Source: Hyphomicrobiales bacterium
GTDB lineage: Bacteria > Pseudomonadota > Alphaproteobacteria > Rhizobiales > Xanthobacteraceae
DNA: 58,615 nt
Assembly: GCA_009377695.1 (NCBI GenBank)
Contig: WHTP01000021.1
Coordinates: forward strand, 1 to 58,615
Reading direction: 5' to 3'
The notes under the pieces were generated by a model. That model did no database searches. It had not been told where the DNA came from and was given only the letters and a program-made list of their open reading frames with translations. Within the stretch, counting starts at the first letter, position 1; each line of letters begins with the position of its first letter. The position numbers and the translations under genes were made by a program. Positions 43,652-52,861 of this stretch are shown here, piece by piece.

Positions 43652-44485
43652 ATGGCCGACAAGACCTACGAGAACATTCTGATCGAGCGCGAAGGGGGCA
43701 TCACCTTCCTGTGGCTTAACCGACCCGACAAGCGCAACGCCATGAGCCCGGGCCTCCATGCCGACATGGACGACGCGCTCACCTGGCTCGCCACCGACAA
43801 GCAGACCAAGGTGCTGGTGCTCGGCGGCAAGGGCGAAGCATGGTGCGCAGGCCAGGACCTGCGGCTCTATTTCCGCGGCACGCAGGACAATCCCGAAGCA
43901 CGCCACAAGGCCAACAGCGACAGCCATAGCTGGCGCTGGGAACGGCTCACGTCGTTTCCGAAGCCGACCATTGCGATGGTGCATGGCTTCGCGTTCGGCG
44001 GTGCGTTCACGCAGCTTTGCGCCTGCGACTTTGCCATCGCAGCCGAAGACGCGACCTTCGGCCTGTCCGAGGTGAACTGGGGCATCATCCCCGGCGGTCT
44101 CGTGAGCTGGAACCTCACGGACATGATGATGCCGCGCCATGCGATGTACTACGCGGTCACCGGCGACACGTTCGACGGCAAGCGCGCGGTCGAGATCGGG
44201 CTGGTCAACTTTGCCGTTCCGAAGGCGAAGCTGCGCGAAGAAGCAACCAAGCTCGCCGAGAAGCTGATCAAGCTCAATCCGAATGTCGTGCGCTACACCA
44301 AGGAGGCCATCAGGGCCGTGCGCAACATGGACGACAAGCAGGCACGCGATTACCTCAAGTCAAAGCAGGACTCGCTCGTCCGCAACGACAAGGAGATCCG
44401 CGAGCAGCACGGCATGAAGCAGTTCCTCGACGAGAAGTCCTATCGGCCGGGCCTCGGTCCGTTCCGGAAAGTCGAGAGCGTCTAA
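43652..44485 (+). CDS. p-Hydroxycinnamoyl-CoA hydratase-lyase (feruloyl-CoA hydratase/lyase)
   Basis: The 277-residue crotonase-fold enzyme matches HCHL/FerB, which hydrates feruloyl- or coumaroyl-CoA and splits it to vanillin or 4-hydroxybenzaldehyde plus acetyl-CoA. Seen: FLWLNRPDKRNAMSP, GEAWCAGQDLRLYFR (oxyanion hole), DATFGLSEVNWG with E140 equal to the HCHL acid/base glutamate, and the HCHL-specific ending EQHGMKQFLDEKSYRPGL. ATG 43652 follows AAGGAG. It is 41 bases after the acyl-CoA dehydrogenase gene. Confidence 0.85.
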   Translation: MADKTYENILIEREGGITFLWLNRPDKRNAMSPGLHADMDDALTWLATDKQTKVLVLGGKGEAWCAGQDLRLYFRGTQDNPEARHKANSDSHSWRWERLTSFPKPTIAMVHGFAFGGAFTQLCACDFAIAAEDATFGLSEVNWGIIPGGLVSWNLTDMMMPRHAMYYAVTGDTFDGKRAVEIGLVNFAVPKAKLREEATKLAEKLIKLNPNVVRYTKEAIRAVRNMDDKQARDYLKSKQDSLVRNDKEIREQHGMKQFLDEKSYRPGLGPFRKVESV

Positions 44486-44519
44486 GCGAACCAAGACGAC
44501 CGGCAAAGGCGAGTACCGC

Positions 44520-46676
44520 ATGACATCGTCCGGCCGGAACGACGCGATCGGGCACCTGTTCCACCCGAAGAATGTCGTTCTGGTCGGCGCATCGGATCGC
44601 CCCGGACACTGGTCGCAACGCGTCCACGACAATCTCAAGCGGTTCTGCTTTGCCGGAAAGGTCTTTCCGGTCAATCCGAACCGCAACGAGATCTGGGGTG
44701 CGCCCTGCTACCCGAAGCTCGACGCGCTGCCGGAAGCGCCCGACCATATCGCGATCTTCACGCCCGCCGAAACGACGCTCACGATTCTGGCGGACGGCGG
44801 CGCCGCCGGGGCGCGCAGCGCCACCGTCTATGCCGCGGGCTTCGGCGAAGGCGGCGATCCTGAGGGCCGCAAGCGCGGTGCACGGTTGCGCGAAGCGATC
44901 GAGCGCACCGGCATCGCGGTGATCGGCCCGACCTGCATGGGCGTCGCCTGCGGGGCGGCCAATTTCTCCACGGTGCCGGACGAGTCGCTGCAGCCGTTGA
45001 TGCCGGGCCCGGTGGCCATCGCCGTGCAAAGCGGGGCAATGGCGACGGTTATCAACCGCGCCGTCAACGATCTCGGCTTGCAGCCCGCCTTTCTCGCCTC
45101 CTGCGGCAGCCAGATCGGTTGCAAGATTTCCGACTTCATCGACTACTTCGCTACCGTTCCGGAGTTGCGCGTCATCCTCTGCTATATCGAAGGCGTGCCC
45201 GACACCGAGCGCTTCCTCGAAGCAGCACGGCGCGCCCGCGCCAACGGCAAAGCGATCGTGGCGGTGAAGGTTGGGGCGTCCGAGAGCTCGCGCGCAGCGG
45301 CGCTGGCGCATACCGGCTCGCTCGCGGGCAGCGCGGAAGCGTTCGACGCGGTGGCCGGCAGCGCCGGCGTCATCCGCTTCAGCTCGTTCGAGGAGGCAAT
45401 CGAAGCAGTCGAGTTTCTTGCCCGCCTCCCCTTGCCGCGCGGACGCAATATCGCGGTGATGTCCAACTCCGGCGCGTTGCGCAGCCTCATCACCGAAGCC
45501 GCCGAGCGGACCGGCGCGACGCTTGCCACATTGTCGGACGCGACCCAGGCCTCGCTTGGTGCGATCCTCGAACAGGCCACGGTCTCCAATCCGCTCGACA
45601 CCATCCGCACCATCTCAACCAAGCAATACACGGCCTGCATCGATACCCTGGTCGACGCACCCGAGGTGGACATCGTCCTCGTGGCCGAAGACCTTCCGGT
45701 CGATCGCAGCGTCGACCGGCGGCTTGGCAATCTGCTCTCGATGGAAGAGCTCTCGCGGCGCGCCGAAGCACGAGGCAAGACCGTGGCCGCGTTCACGCCG
45801 CTCCTGACGAGCCCAAGCGAGTATGGCCGCTCGGTGCGGGAACAGATTCCCCGCGTGCCGATGCTGCGCGGGACCGAACGTGCGCTGCGTATCGTCGCCG
45901 CACTGACGAGCGCCGCCGCGCGTCCGCTCCATACCGGCCCGTTCGTCACGCCACCGGCCGATACCGAACTCGTTCGTCAATGGCGCGATCGCGCCGCGTC
46001 GCTGAGCGGGCCGACCGCGCTCAACGAGGTGGAATCGAAATCGCTGCTGCGCGCCTACGGCATTCCTGTGCCGCCCGAGCGTCTCGTGAACACAGCCGAC
46101 GAGGCCGCGACCGCGGCTCAGGAGATCGGCTTCCCGGTCGTGCTCAAGGCCGTGTCGGCCGCGCTGCCGCACAAGAGCGACGCTGGGCTCGTGTGTCTGA
46201 ACCTGAACGACGCCGATGCCGTGCGACAAGCGGCCGCCGCCATGGCCGAGCGCGCAAGCTCGCTGCCCACAACGCTCGACGGTATGCTGGTCGCCAAGCA
46301 GGTGTCGGGAGGCACCGAGGTCGTGCTCGGCCTGCAACGCGATGTCGAGATGGGACCGGTCGTCATGTTCGGCATGGGTGGCGTGCTGGTCGAACTGTTC
46401 AAGGATGTGAGCTTCGCGCCGGCGACGCTCGACAAGACGGTCGCCCGCGAGATGGTCCGCGCGACCCGCGCGGGGGCGATGCTCGACGGCTTCCGCGGGC
46501 GCAAGCCGGGCGACATCGACGCGCTTTGCGACGCGCTCGTCAATCTCGGGCGGCTGGCGCGCGATTTTGGCGATGTGATCGAATCGGTCGACGTCAATCC
46601 GTTGCTGGTGCGCGAGCAAGGCGTGACCGCGCTCGACGCCCTCGTGGTGCTGCGGCCGCCGGATGCCAAGAGCTAG
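44520..46676 (+). CDS. NDP-forming acyl-CoA ligase (FerA-like candidate)
   Basis: The 718-residue protein is a fused acetate-CoA ligase (ADP-forming) type enzyme. A CoA-binding domain opens with NVVLVGASDRPGHWSQRV; the succinyl-CoA-synthetase-like part carries the phosphohistidine H264 in ALAHTGSLAGSAEAFDA; the C-terminal ATP-grasp domain begins ESKSLLRAYGIPVPPERLV and shows VVLKAVSAALPHKSDAGLV. Feruloyl-CoA synthetase FerA of Sphingobium SYK-6 belongs to this ligase class and works with an HCHL, which supports a hydroxycinnamate substrate. It is 34 bases after the HCHL gene. Confidence 0.82.
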   Translation: MTSSGRNDAIGHLFHPKNVVLVGASDRPGHWSQRVHDNLKRFCFAGKVFPVNPNRNEIWGAPCYPKLDALPEAPDHIAIFTPAETTLTILADGGAAGARSATVYAAGFGEGGDPEGRKRGARLREAIERTGIAVIGPTCMGVACGAANFSTVPDESLQPLMPGPVAIAVQSGAMATVINRAVNDLGLQPAFLASCGSQIGCKISDFIDYFATVPELRVILCYIEGVPDTERFLEAARRARANGKAIVAVKVGASESSRAAALAHTGSLAGSAEAFDAVAGSAGVIRFSSFEEAIEAVEFLARLPLPRGRNIAVMSNSGALRSLITEAAERTGATLATLSDATQASLGAILEQATVSNPLDTIRTISTKQYTACIDTLVDAPEVDIVLVAEDLPVDRSVDRRLGNLLSMEELSRRAEARGKTVAAFTPLLTSPSEYGRSVREQIPRVPMLRGTERALRIVAALTSAAARPLHTGPFVTPPADTELVRQWRDRAASLSGPTALNEVESKSLLRAYGIPVPPERLVNTADEAATAAQEIGFPVVLKAVSAALPHKSDAGLVCLNLNDADAVRQAAAAMAERASSLPTTLDGMLVAKQVSGGTEVVLGLQRDVEMGPVVMFGMGGVLVELFKDVSFAPATLDKTVAREMVRATRAGAMLDGFRGRKPGDIDALCDALVNLGRLARDFGDVIESVDVNPLLVREQGVTALDALVVLRPPDAKS

Positions 46677-46726
46677 GAAGCCAGATGCGATGACGTCCGG
46701 TGACGACAATGACAAGGGGAAACGCC

Positions 46727-47752
46727 ATGATTGCGCGATTGCTATTGCTCGCGATTGCATCGCTCTTGTGCATCGCTCCTGCATCGGCGGAGAGCGTCGC
46801 CGAGTTCTACAAAGGTAAGACCATCACGGTTTACATCGGTTATGGCGCTGGCGGCGGCTACGACCTGTTCGCCCGCACCATCGCCCGGCACATGTCGCGG
46901 CACATTCCCGGCAATCCGACCATGCTGCCGATGAACATGCCGGGTGCAAGCAGCATGATCCTCGCCAATCATCTCGCCAAGCGCGCGCCGCAGGACGGCA
47001 CCGCCTTCGGCGCGGTGAACTCCGCGCTCGTGTTTGACCGGCTGTTCGCCGGCACGGAGTCGAAGGCGCAGTTCTCCGGTCCCGACATGACCATGATCGG
47101 CAACGCAGTCTCGTCAGCCGCCGTGCTGGTGGCGTGGCACGAGTCCGGCATCAAGACACTTCAGGATGTCAGGCAGAAGGGCCTCGTCATCGGCGCGACC
47201 TCACGCACTGGCGATACCTATCTGCTGCCGCTCGCGGTGAAGAACATCCTCGGGCTCGACAAGATGAAGATCATCCTCGGCTATCCCGGCACGCGCGAGG
47301 CGGCGATCGCGCTCGAACGCGGCGAGATCACCGGCCGCGTGTGGGACATGGAAGGCATCAAGGCTGCGCGCCCACAATGGCTCAAGGACAAGCTGCTCAA
47401 CATCGTGGCGCAGCTCGCGCCGCGCAAAATGCCGGAGGTTCCGGCCGACGTGCCGCTGGCAAAGGACGCGGTCGCCGATGCGGACGACCGCCGCGTGCTC
47501 GACGTGATCTTCCTCAGCACGGTCCTGGCGCGGCCGTATATCGCGCCGCCCAACATTCCCGCCGATCGCCGGCAGGCGCTGCGCGATGCCTTCATGGCGA
47601 CCATGAAAGATCCGGCATTCCTGGCCGAGACCAAGAAGCTGCGGCTGACGATCGATCCGACATCGGGCCGGGAGATGGAGCGTATCGTCGGCGAGGCCTA
47701 CGCATTGCCGAAGCCGCTGGTCGCGCGGGTGCGCAAGGCGCTGCAGGACTAA
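46727..47752 (+). CDS. TctC/Bug-type binding protein (6)
   Basis: The 341-residue protein starts at ATG 46727 (AAGGGGA upstream; an earlier in-frame ATG at 46700 lacks one). Signal peptide LLLLAIASLLCIAPASA is followed by EFYKGKTITVYIGYGAGGGYDLFARTIARHM, MNMPGASSMILANHLAKRAPQDGT and GYPGTREAAIALERGEITGRV. As the last gene of the hydroxycinnamate operon, 50 bases after the ligase gene, it probably binds a hydroxycinnamate or similar aromatic acid. Confidence 0.9.
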   Translation: MIARLLLLAIASLLCIAPASAESVAEFYKGKTITVYIGYGAGGGYDLFARTIARHMSRHIPGNPTMLPMNMPGASSMILANHLAKRAPQDGTAFGAVNSALVFDRLFAGTESKAQFSGPDMTMIGNAVSSAAVLVAWHESGIKTLQDVRQKGLVIGATSRTGDTYLLPLAVKNILGLDKMKIILGYPGTREAAIALERGEITGRVWDMEGIKAARPQWLKDKLLNIVAQLAPRKMPEVPADVPLAKDAVADADDRRVLDVIFLSTVLARPYIAPPNIPADRRQALRDAFMATMKDPAFLAETKKLRLTIDPTSGREMERIVGEAYALPKPLVARVRKALQD

Positions 47753-47827
47753 ATCACGCCGCCCGCAATGGCCGCGGTTATTGCGCCCTCTTCCCCCCGC
47801 GGGCGAGGGCTGCGCATACACGCTGCG

Positions 47828-48799
47828 TCATTCCGGCTGGGCGGCCACTGTCGCCTTGCGCCTTTTCTCCGTCAGCACGAGGTAGAGCGACGCGGCAACG
47901 ATCAGCGCCATGCCGGCAAAGCTCCATGGGCCCGGCACCTCGTGGAACAGGAGATAGCCGATGATGGCGGAGTAGACGATGCGCGAATAGTCGAGTGGCA
48001 CCAGCACCGTGGCCTCGCCCTGCGACAGGCCATGCGTGATCAGCGCCTGCCCTGAGATGCCGAGGAAACCGATCATCACTAGGATCAGAAGCTCGTAGGT
48101 ATTGGGCGTCACCCACCAGATCGCCGCGGGAACGGCGGCGATGACCGCATTCCAGAACGCATAATAGAACATGATCACACGCGTCGGCTCGGTGGTCTGC
48201 AGGCGCTTGATGCAGATCACCACGAGCCCGCCAGTGAAGGCGCCGAGCGCACCGATGAAGACTCCCGGCTCGAAACCGGCCGTGAACGGCCGCGCATAGA
48301 CGACAATGCCGAGAAACCCGATGAGTGCCACGCCGATCCGATTCCAGCCGACGAATTCGCCGAGGAAGAAAATCGCAAGCGGGATCATGAACAGCGGCCG
48401 CGAGAACTGCAGCGCCATGGCATCGGCGAGCAGCATGTGGGTCAGCGTCCAGAAAAAGCAGGCGTTGCCCAGCGCGCCGGTCGCGCCGCGCACGAAATGC
48501 ATGCCAGGCCTTTTGGTTCTCAAAGGCTCAAATGGATCGCGCCAGAGGACAGCGAGCACAAGAAAGAAGCCGATCAGCGAACGGAAGAAGAAAATCTCCA
48601 TCGCCGGCAGCCGTTCGCCGACGTGCTTCACCAGCGTCGCCATGGCGACCAGCGTCAGCGAGCCGAGCGAAACGAGCGCAATCCCGCGCCGCGCGCTGTC
48701 CGTGGTATCCCAGCGCGCGACGGCCGAGGCGTAGAACGGCAACCTGTCGAGAAACGTTGGAGCCGCGGCCGCGCGGAGATTTTTGTTGTGTTCTTGCAT
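47828..48799 (-). CDS. DMT-superfamily (EamA) transporter
   Basis: The 323-residue protein has about ten hydrophobic segments in two EamA repeats, for example ALVSLGSLTLVAMATLVKHV, LIGFFLVLAVLW, LADAMALQFSRPLFMIPLAIFFLGE and the second-half VPLDYSRIVYSAIIGYLLFHEVPGPWSFAGMALIVAASL. Family members export metabolites or amino acids. It is a single gene convergent with the TctC gene upstream. Its TGA stop lies in CCGGAATGAC, which matches one arm of the repeat at 52841-52855 and may be a remnant. Confidence 0.9.
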   Translation of the reverse strand: MQEHNKNLRAAAAPTFLDRLPFYASAVARWDTTDSARRGIALVSLGSLTLVAMATLVKHVGERLPAMEIFFFRSLIGFFLVLAVLWRDPFEPLRTKRPGMHFVRGATGALGNACFFWTLTHMLLADAMALQFSRPLFMIPLAIFFLGEFVGWNRIGVALIGFLGIVVYARPFTAGFEPGVFIGALGAFTGGLVVICIKRLQTTEPTRVIMFYYAFWNAVIAAVPAAIWWVTPNTYELLILVMIGFLGISGQALITHGLSQGEATVLVPLDYSRIVYSAIIGYLLFHEVPGPWSFAGMALIVAASLYLVLTEKRRKATVAAQPE

Positions 48800-49067
48800 T
48801 CCCCTCAGCCTGGCGGGATTGGATGCGATCTATAGCACGCGTTTCGGACGATGCACGCGGGTGCGCGCTGCTCGATGCATGGGTTGTGCCATGACAGGCG
48901 ATGGCGGCAACCCAGTCCTTCCCGTTTGAGGGGCCAGAACGCCGGGCCGGATTAGACTTGTCCCAAACTGTCCTATAAAAAGATCATCCCAAGCCGCGCC
49001 AGCCCAAGCACAAGATCACAAAATTTGCTCGGCTGCGGTTGCGGCGTGCTCATAGGGGGAGAAACGC
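48800..49067. other. Divergent intergenic region between EamA and molybdenum hydroxylase genes
   Basis: The 268 bases probably hold two promoters. TATAAAA at 48975-48981 is the only clear A/T-rich box and could serve the plus-strand operon; no convincing -35 was identified. A strong ribosome site AGGGGGAGAA precedes GTG 49068. Confidence 0.35.
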
Positions 49068-49934
49068 GTGGATGTGAGATATGAAGCGCCGGAAACGCTG
49101 CAGGCGGCCGTCGCATTGCTGGCAGGCGCCACCGGGCCGGCGAAGATCCTGGCCGGCGGCACTGATGTCATCGTTCAGATGGAAACCGACCTGATCGAGC
49201 CTTCGCTCCTGGTCGATATCAAGAAAATCCCCGAGCTGCGACAAATCGCGTTCGAGAATGGCGGCTTCCGCATCGGTGCGGCGGTGCCGGGCATGGACAT
49301 CATGGGCCACAAGGCGCTCGCCAAGGCCTGGCCGGGCGTGCTCGACGGCGTGAAGCTGATCGGCTCGATCCAGGTGCGCGGCCGCGCCTCGATCGGCGGC
49401 AATCTCTGCAACGGTTCGCCGGCCGCCGACAGCGTGCCGCCGCTGATCGCCGCCGGTGCGATCGCACGCATCATCGGCAGCAAGGGCACGCGTGAAGTAC
49501 CGGTCGAGCAGATTCCTGTTGGGCCCGGCAAGACCTCGCTCGCCAGCGACGAGATCATCGCCTCCTTCTTCCTGCCGGCGCGAGCGCCGCATTCCGGCGA
49601 TGCCTATCAGCGCTTCACGCCGCGCACGGAAATGGACATCGCCGTCGTCGGCGTCGGCGTAAACCTCACGCTCGACAAAGGCGGCACCTGCACCGCGGCG
49701 CGCGTCGCGCTCGGCGCGGTCGCCCCGACGGTGCTGCTCTCGAAAGAATGTGCCGACGCGCTGATCGGCAGCAAGGTTGACGACGTGGCGCTGGAGAAGC
49801 TCGCGGCGGCGGCGAGCGCGGCTTGCCGGCCGATCGACGATAAGCGCGGAACGAAAGAATACCGGATCAAGGTCGCGGGCGTGCTCGCAAAGCGCACCGC
49901 GCAGCAAGCGCTCGAAGTGGCGAGGAAAAGCTGA
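49068..49934 (+). CDS. Molybdenum hydroxylase FAD-binding (medium) subunit
   Basis: The 288-residue subunit has the FAD motifs AGGTDVIVQM (29-38) and RGRASIGGNLCNGSPAADSVP of the CoxM/XdhB family, followed by the CO-dehydrogenase flavoprotein C-terminal domain (RFTPRTEMDIAVVGVGVNL). It passes electrons from the iron-sulfur subunit to an acceptor. GTG 49068 was chosen for its AGGGGGAGAA ribosome site. It lacks the 4Fe-4S insertion of 4-hydroxybenzoyl-CoA reductase beta subunits. The stop overlaps the next start (TGATG). Confidence 0.9.
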   Translation: MDVRYEAPETLQAAVALLAGATGPAKILAGGTDVIVQMETDLIEPSLLVDIKKIPELRQIAFENGGFRIGAAVPGMDIMGHKALAKAWPGVLDGVKLIGSIQVRGRASIGGNLCNGSPAADSVPPLIAAGAIARIIGSKGTREVPVEQIPVGPGKTSLASDEIIASFFLPARAPHSGDAYQRFTPRTEMDIAVVGVGVNLTLDKGGTCTAARVALGAVAPTVLLSKECADALIGSKVDDVALEKLAAAASAACRPIDDKRGTKEYRIKVAGVLAKRTAQQALEVARKS

Positions 49935-50413
49935 TGTCCAAGAAGTATCACATCACCACGACCGTCAACGGCGACGACTACGAATACCTGTGCGAAGCGC
50001 AGCAGACGCTGCTCGACGTGCTGCGCGACGAGCTGATGCTCGCCGGGACCAAGGAAGGCTGCGCCACCGGCGACTGCGGCGCCTGCACCGTGATGGTCGA
50101 CGGCACCATGGTCTGCTCATGCCTGGTGCTCGCGGTCGAGACCGACGGCGCCAAGGTCGACACCATCGAGGGTATGGCCAATGGCAACGAGCTGCATCCC
50201 TTGCAGCGCAAATTCCTGGAGCTCAACGGGTCGCAATGCGGCATCTGTACGCCCGGCATCCTGATCGCCGCGCGTGCGCTGCTCGAACGCAATCCTGATC
50301 CCACGGAAACCGAAATCCGCTACTGGCTGGCCGGCAATCTCTGCCGGTGCACCGGCTATGACAAAATCATCCGCTCCGTCCAAGCGGCGGCGAGAGAAAT
50401 GAGAGGAGCCTGA
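49934..50413 (+). CDS. Molybdenum hydroxylase 2Fe-2S (small) subunit
   Basis: The 159-residue subunit binds two [2Fe-2S] clusters. The plant-ferredoxin type site is C43, C48, C51 and C63 (EGCATGDCGACTVMVDG) and the alpha-helical site C102-x2-C105 plus C137-x-C139 (SQCGICTPG, GNLCRCTGY). It links the molybdenum and FAD subunits. Start and stop couple it tightly to both neighbours (1-base overlap and 2-base gap). Confidence 0.93.
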   Translation: MSKKYHITTTVNGDDYEYLCEAQQTLLDVLRDELMLAGTKEGCATGDCGACTVMVDGTMVCSCLVLAVETDGAKVDTIEGMANGNELHPLQRKFLELNGSQCGICTPGILIAARALLERNPDPTETEIRYWLAGNLCRCTGYDKIIRSVQAAAREMRGA

Positions 50414-50415
50414 TC

Positions 50416-52704
50416 ATGGCGCAAGCCCATCCCATCCTCGAACAGAGCGGCTTCAATCCCGACAAAAAACTCAAGATCGTCGGCTCCTCGCCGATCAAGC
50501 ATGACGGCATCGACAAGGTGACGGGCCGCGCCAAGTTCGGCGCTGACATGTACCTGCCCGGCATGCTGGTCGGAAAGATCCTGCGCAGCCCGCACGCACA
50601 CGCGATCATCAAATCGATCGACGTTTCGGCAGCCGAGAAGGTTCCGGGCGTCAAGGCCGTGATCTGTCGCGACGATTTCCCCGAGATCACGCCGGGCTCG
50701 GCCAACGGCGACATGACCCGCAATGCCATGGCGCGCGAGAAGGCGCTCTATGATGGCCATCCGGTCGCCGCGGTCGCCGCAATCTCTGAGTCGGCCGCCA
50801 AAGCGGCGCTGAAGCTGATCAAGGTCGAGTACGAGGTGCTGCCGCATGTGATTGATCCGGTCGAGGCGATGAAGCCCGACGCGCCGATTCTGCACGATCA
50901 CGTCCGCACCAAGGGCGTGAAGGGCGCCGACAAGCCCTCGAACGTGATCGAGAAATACGAGCTCGGCATTGGCGACGTCGACGCCGGCTTCGCCGAGGCC
51001 GATGTGACCGTCGAGCGCGAGTTCGACACCAAGCCGATGCACCAGGGCTATATCGAGCCGCAGGGCTGCGTCGCGTCCTGCACGGAAGATGGCCAGATCG
51101 AATTGTGGTGCTGCACCCAGGCACCGTGGGTCTATCGCGACCGCCTCTCCAACATTCTCAAGATCGAGACCGCGAAGATTCGCGTGCAGCAATCCGAGAT
51201 GGGCGGCGGCTTCGGCGGCAAGACCGGCTTCTATCCGGAGCCGATCGCGATCCAGCTCTCGCGCAAGGCCAAGCGGCCGGTAAAGATCGCGCTCACCCGC
51301 AACGAGGTGTTCCGCGCCACTGGCCCGGTATCGGGCACCAAGTCGCGCATCAAGATCGGCTGCAAGAAAGACGGCACCATCACCGCCGCCGAGGCGGAGC
51401 TCGTGTTCCAGACCGGCGCCTTCACGGGCTCGGCCTTCACCAACGCGCCACAGGCGATGTTCACGCGCTACGCACTCAAGAACGTCAAGACCACGTCCTA
51501 CGAGGTGGTATCGAACCGCCCGAAGGTGAACTCGTTCCGCGCGCCGTGCGTACCGCAGATCGTGTTCGGCGTCGAAGGCGTAATCGACGAGCTGGCGCGC
51601 AAGATCGGCATGGACCCGATCGACTTCCGGCTCAGGAACGCCGCCACCGAAGGCTACAAGACCATCTACGGCGAGACCTTCGGGCCAATCGGCTTCGTCG
51701 AGACGCTGCAAGCTGCTAAGAAGTGCGACCACTACAACTCGCCGGTGCCGCCCGGCCAGGGCCGCGGCGTCGCCGCCGGCTTCTGGTTCAACCGTGGGGG
51801 CGAGACCACCGGCACGCTCAATATCGGCATCGACGGATCGGTGACGCTGATCCTCGGCACCACCGACGTCGCGGGCTCGCGCATCTCCATCAGTATGATG
51901 GCGGCGGAGGAGCTCGGCATTCCGGTCGACAAGGTCCGCGCGGTGATGGCCGACACCCACTCGCTCGGCTTCAACCGCGTGACCGCTGGCTCGCGCACCA
52001 CTTTCTCCACCGGCATGGTCATCGTCGATTCCGCGCGCAAGGCCATCGCTGAGCTCTGCAAGCGCGCCGCGGGCATCTGGGGCGTCTCGCCCGACGCCGT
52101 CACCTTCGAGGACGGCTACTGCAAGCCCGCCGGCGCGAATGTCGGCAACTTCGAGCCGCTCTCCATCGCGCAGATCGCGGCGAAGACGATGGCGACGCAT
52201 GGCGCGATCGCCGGGCATTCGGAGATGAACGTGACAGGCGCCGGGCCCGGCTTCGGGCTGCACATCGTCGACGTCGAGGTGGACAAGGAGACCGGCCGCG
52301 TCGACATCAAGCGGTATACGGTGGTCGAGGACGCCGGGAAGGCGATCCACCGGCTGCAGGTCGAGGGCCAATTCCAGGGCGGCGCCGTGCAGGGCATCGG
52401 CTGGGCGCTGAATGAGGAATACTACTACGGCAAGGACGGCCGGATGGAAAATCCGAGCTTCCTCGACTACCGCATGCCTGTTGCCTCCGACGTGCCGATG
52501 ATCGACACCGAGATCGTGGAGGTGCCGAACCCGCGCCATCCCTACGGCCTGCGCGGCGTCGGTGAGGTGCCTGTCGTGCCGACCATGGCGGCGATCGCCA
52601 ACGCGATCGGCCAGTGCATCGGCGTGCGCCCGCAGTCGTTGCCGATGTCGCCGCCGAAGCTGCTCAAGCTGATCGACGAGCACAAGGCGAAGAACGGCGG
52701 GTGA
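50416..52704 (+). CDS. Molybdenum hydroxylase, molybdopterin-binding (large) subunit
   Basis: The 762-residue catalytic subunit completes an FAD / 2Fe-2S / Mo operon. It shows HDGIDKVTGRAKFGADM, EMGGGFGGKTGFYPEP (cofactor loop), VNSFRAPCVPQIVFGVE (active-site loop) and GLRGVGEVPVVPTMAA with catalytic E717. The loop is usually FRAPGxPQ in this branch; here C378 replaces glycine. It is neither the VAYRCSFR of carbon monoxide dehydrogenase nor a clear 4-hydroxybenzoyl-CoA reductase. It ends 10 bases before a palindromic repeat. Confidence 0.9.
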   Translation: MAQAHPILEQSGFNPDKKLKIVGSSPIKHDGIDKVTGRAKFGADMYLPGMLVGKILRSPHAHAIIKSIDVSAAEKVPGVKAVICRDDFPEITPGSANGDMTRNAMAREKALYDGHPVAAVAAISESAAKAALKLIKVEYEVLPHVIDPVEAMKPDAPILHDHVRTKGVKGADKPSNVIEKYELGIGDVDAGFAEADVTVEREFDTKPMHQGYIEPQGCVASCTEDGQIELWCCTQAPWVYRDRLSNILKIETAKIRVQQSEMGGGFGGKTGFYPEPIAIQLSRKAKRPVKIALTRNEVFRATGPVSGTKSRIKIGCKKDGTITAAEAELVFQTGAFTGSAFTNAPQAMFTRYALKNVKTTSYEVVSNRPKVNSFRAPCVPQIVFGVEGVIDELARKIGMDPIDFRLRNAATEGYKTIYGETFGPIGFVETLQAAKKCDHYNSPVPPGQGRGVAAGFWFNRGGETTGTLNIGIDGSVTLILGTTDVAGSRISISMMAAEELGIPVDKVRAVMADTHSLGFNRVTAGSRTTFSTGMVIVDSARKAIAELCKRAAGIWGVSPDAVTFEDGYCKPAGANVGNFEPLSIAQIAAKTMATHGAIAGHSEMNVTGAGPGFGLHIVDVEVDKETGRVDIKRYTVVEDAGKAIHRLQVEGQFQGGAVQGIGWALNEEYYYGKDGRMENPSFLDYRMPVASDVPMIDTEIVEVPNPRHPYGLRGVGEVPVVPTMAAIANAIGQCIGVRPQSLPMSPPKLLKLIDEHKAKNGG

Positions 52705-52713
52705 TTCCTGCAC

Positions 52714-52855
52714 GGTCATTCCGGGGCGCCGCATCGCAGGCAAGTTTACGCAGCCTGCGTACACTTGGCTGCGTGCGGCGAGCCCGGAATCCATAAACAC
52801 TGACCGGGAGTATGGATTCCGGGCTCGCGGCCTTCAGCCGCGCCCCGGAATGACC
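52714..52855. repeat. Palindromic repeat (family C) with nested hairpin
   Basis: Perfect 15-bp inverted ends GGTCATTCCGGGGCG (52714-52728) and CGCCCCGGAATGACC (52841-52855) enclose a second inverted pair AGCCCGGAATCCAT / ATGGATTCCGGGCT. An inner insert with GCAGCCTGCGTACACTTGG (about 52741-52780) resembles the insert in the repeat at 34808-34844. It lies between convergent genes. Confidence 0.75.
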
Positions 52856-52861
52856 CACCCC

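Noticed and set aside
49068-52704. 4-Hydroxybenzoyl-CoA reductase
   Set aside because: The FAD subunit lacks the extra 4Fe-4S segment expected in that enzyme, so no specific substrate was assigned.
50356-52800. An 814-codon open frame antisense to the molybdenum hydroxylase genes
   Set aside because: It is arginine/aspartate/histidine-rich low-complexity sequence typical of the complement of GC-rich genes; the plus strand encodes clear family motifs.
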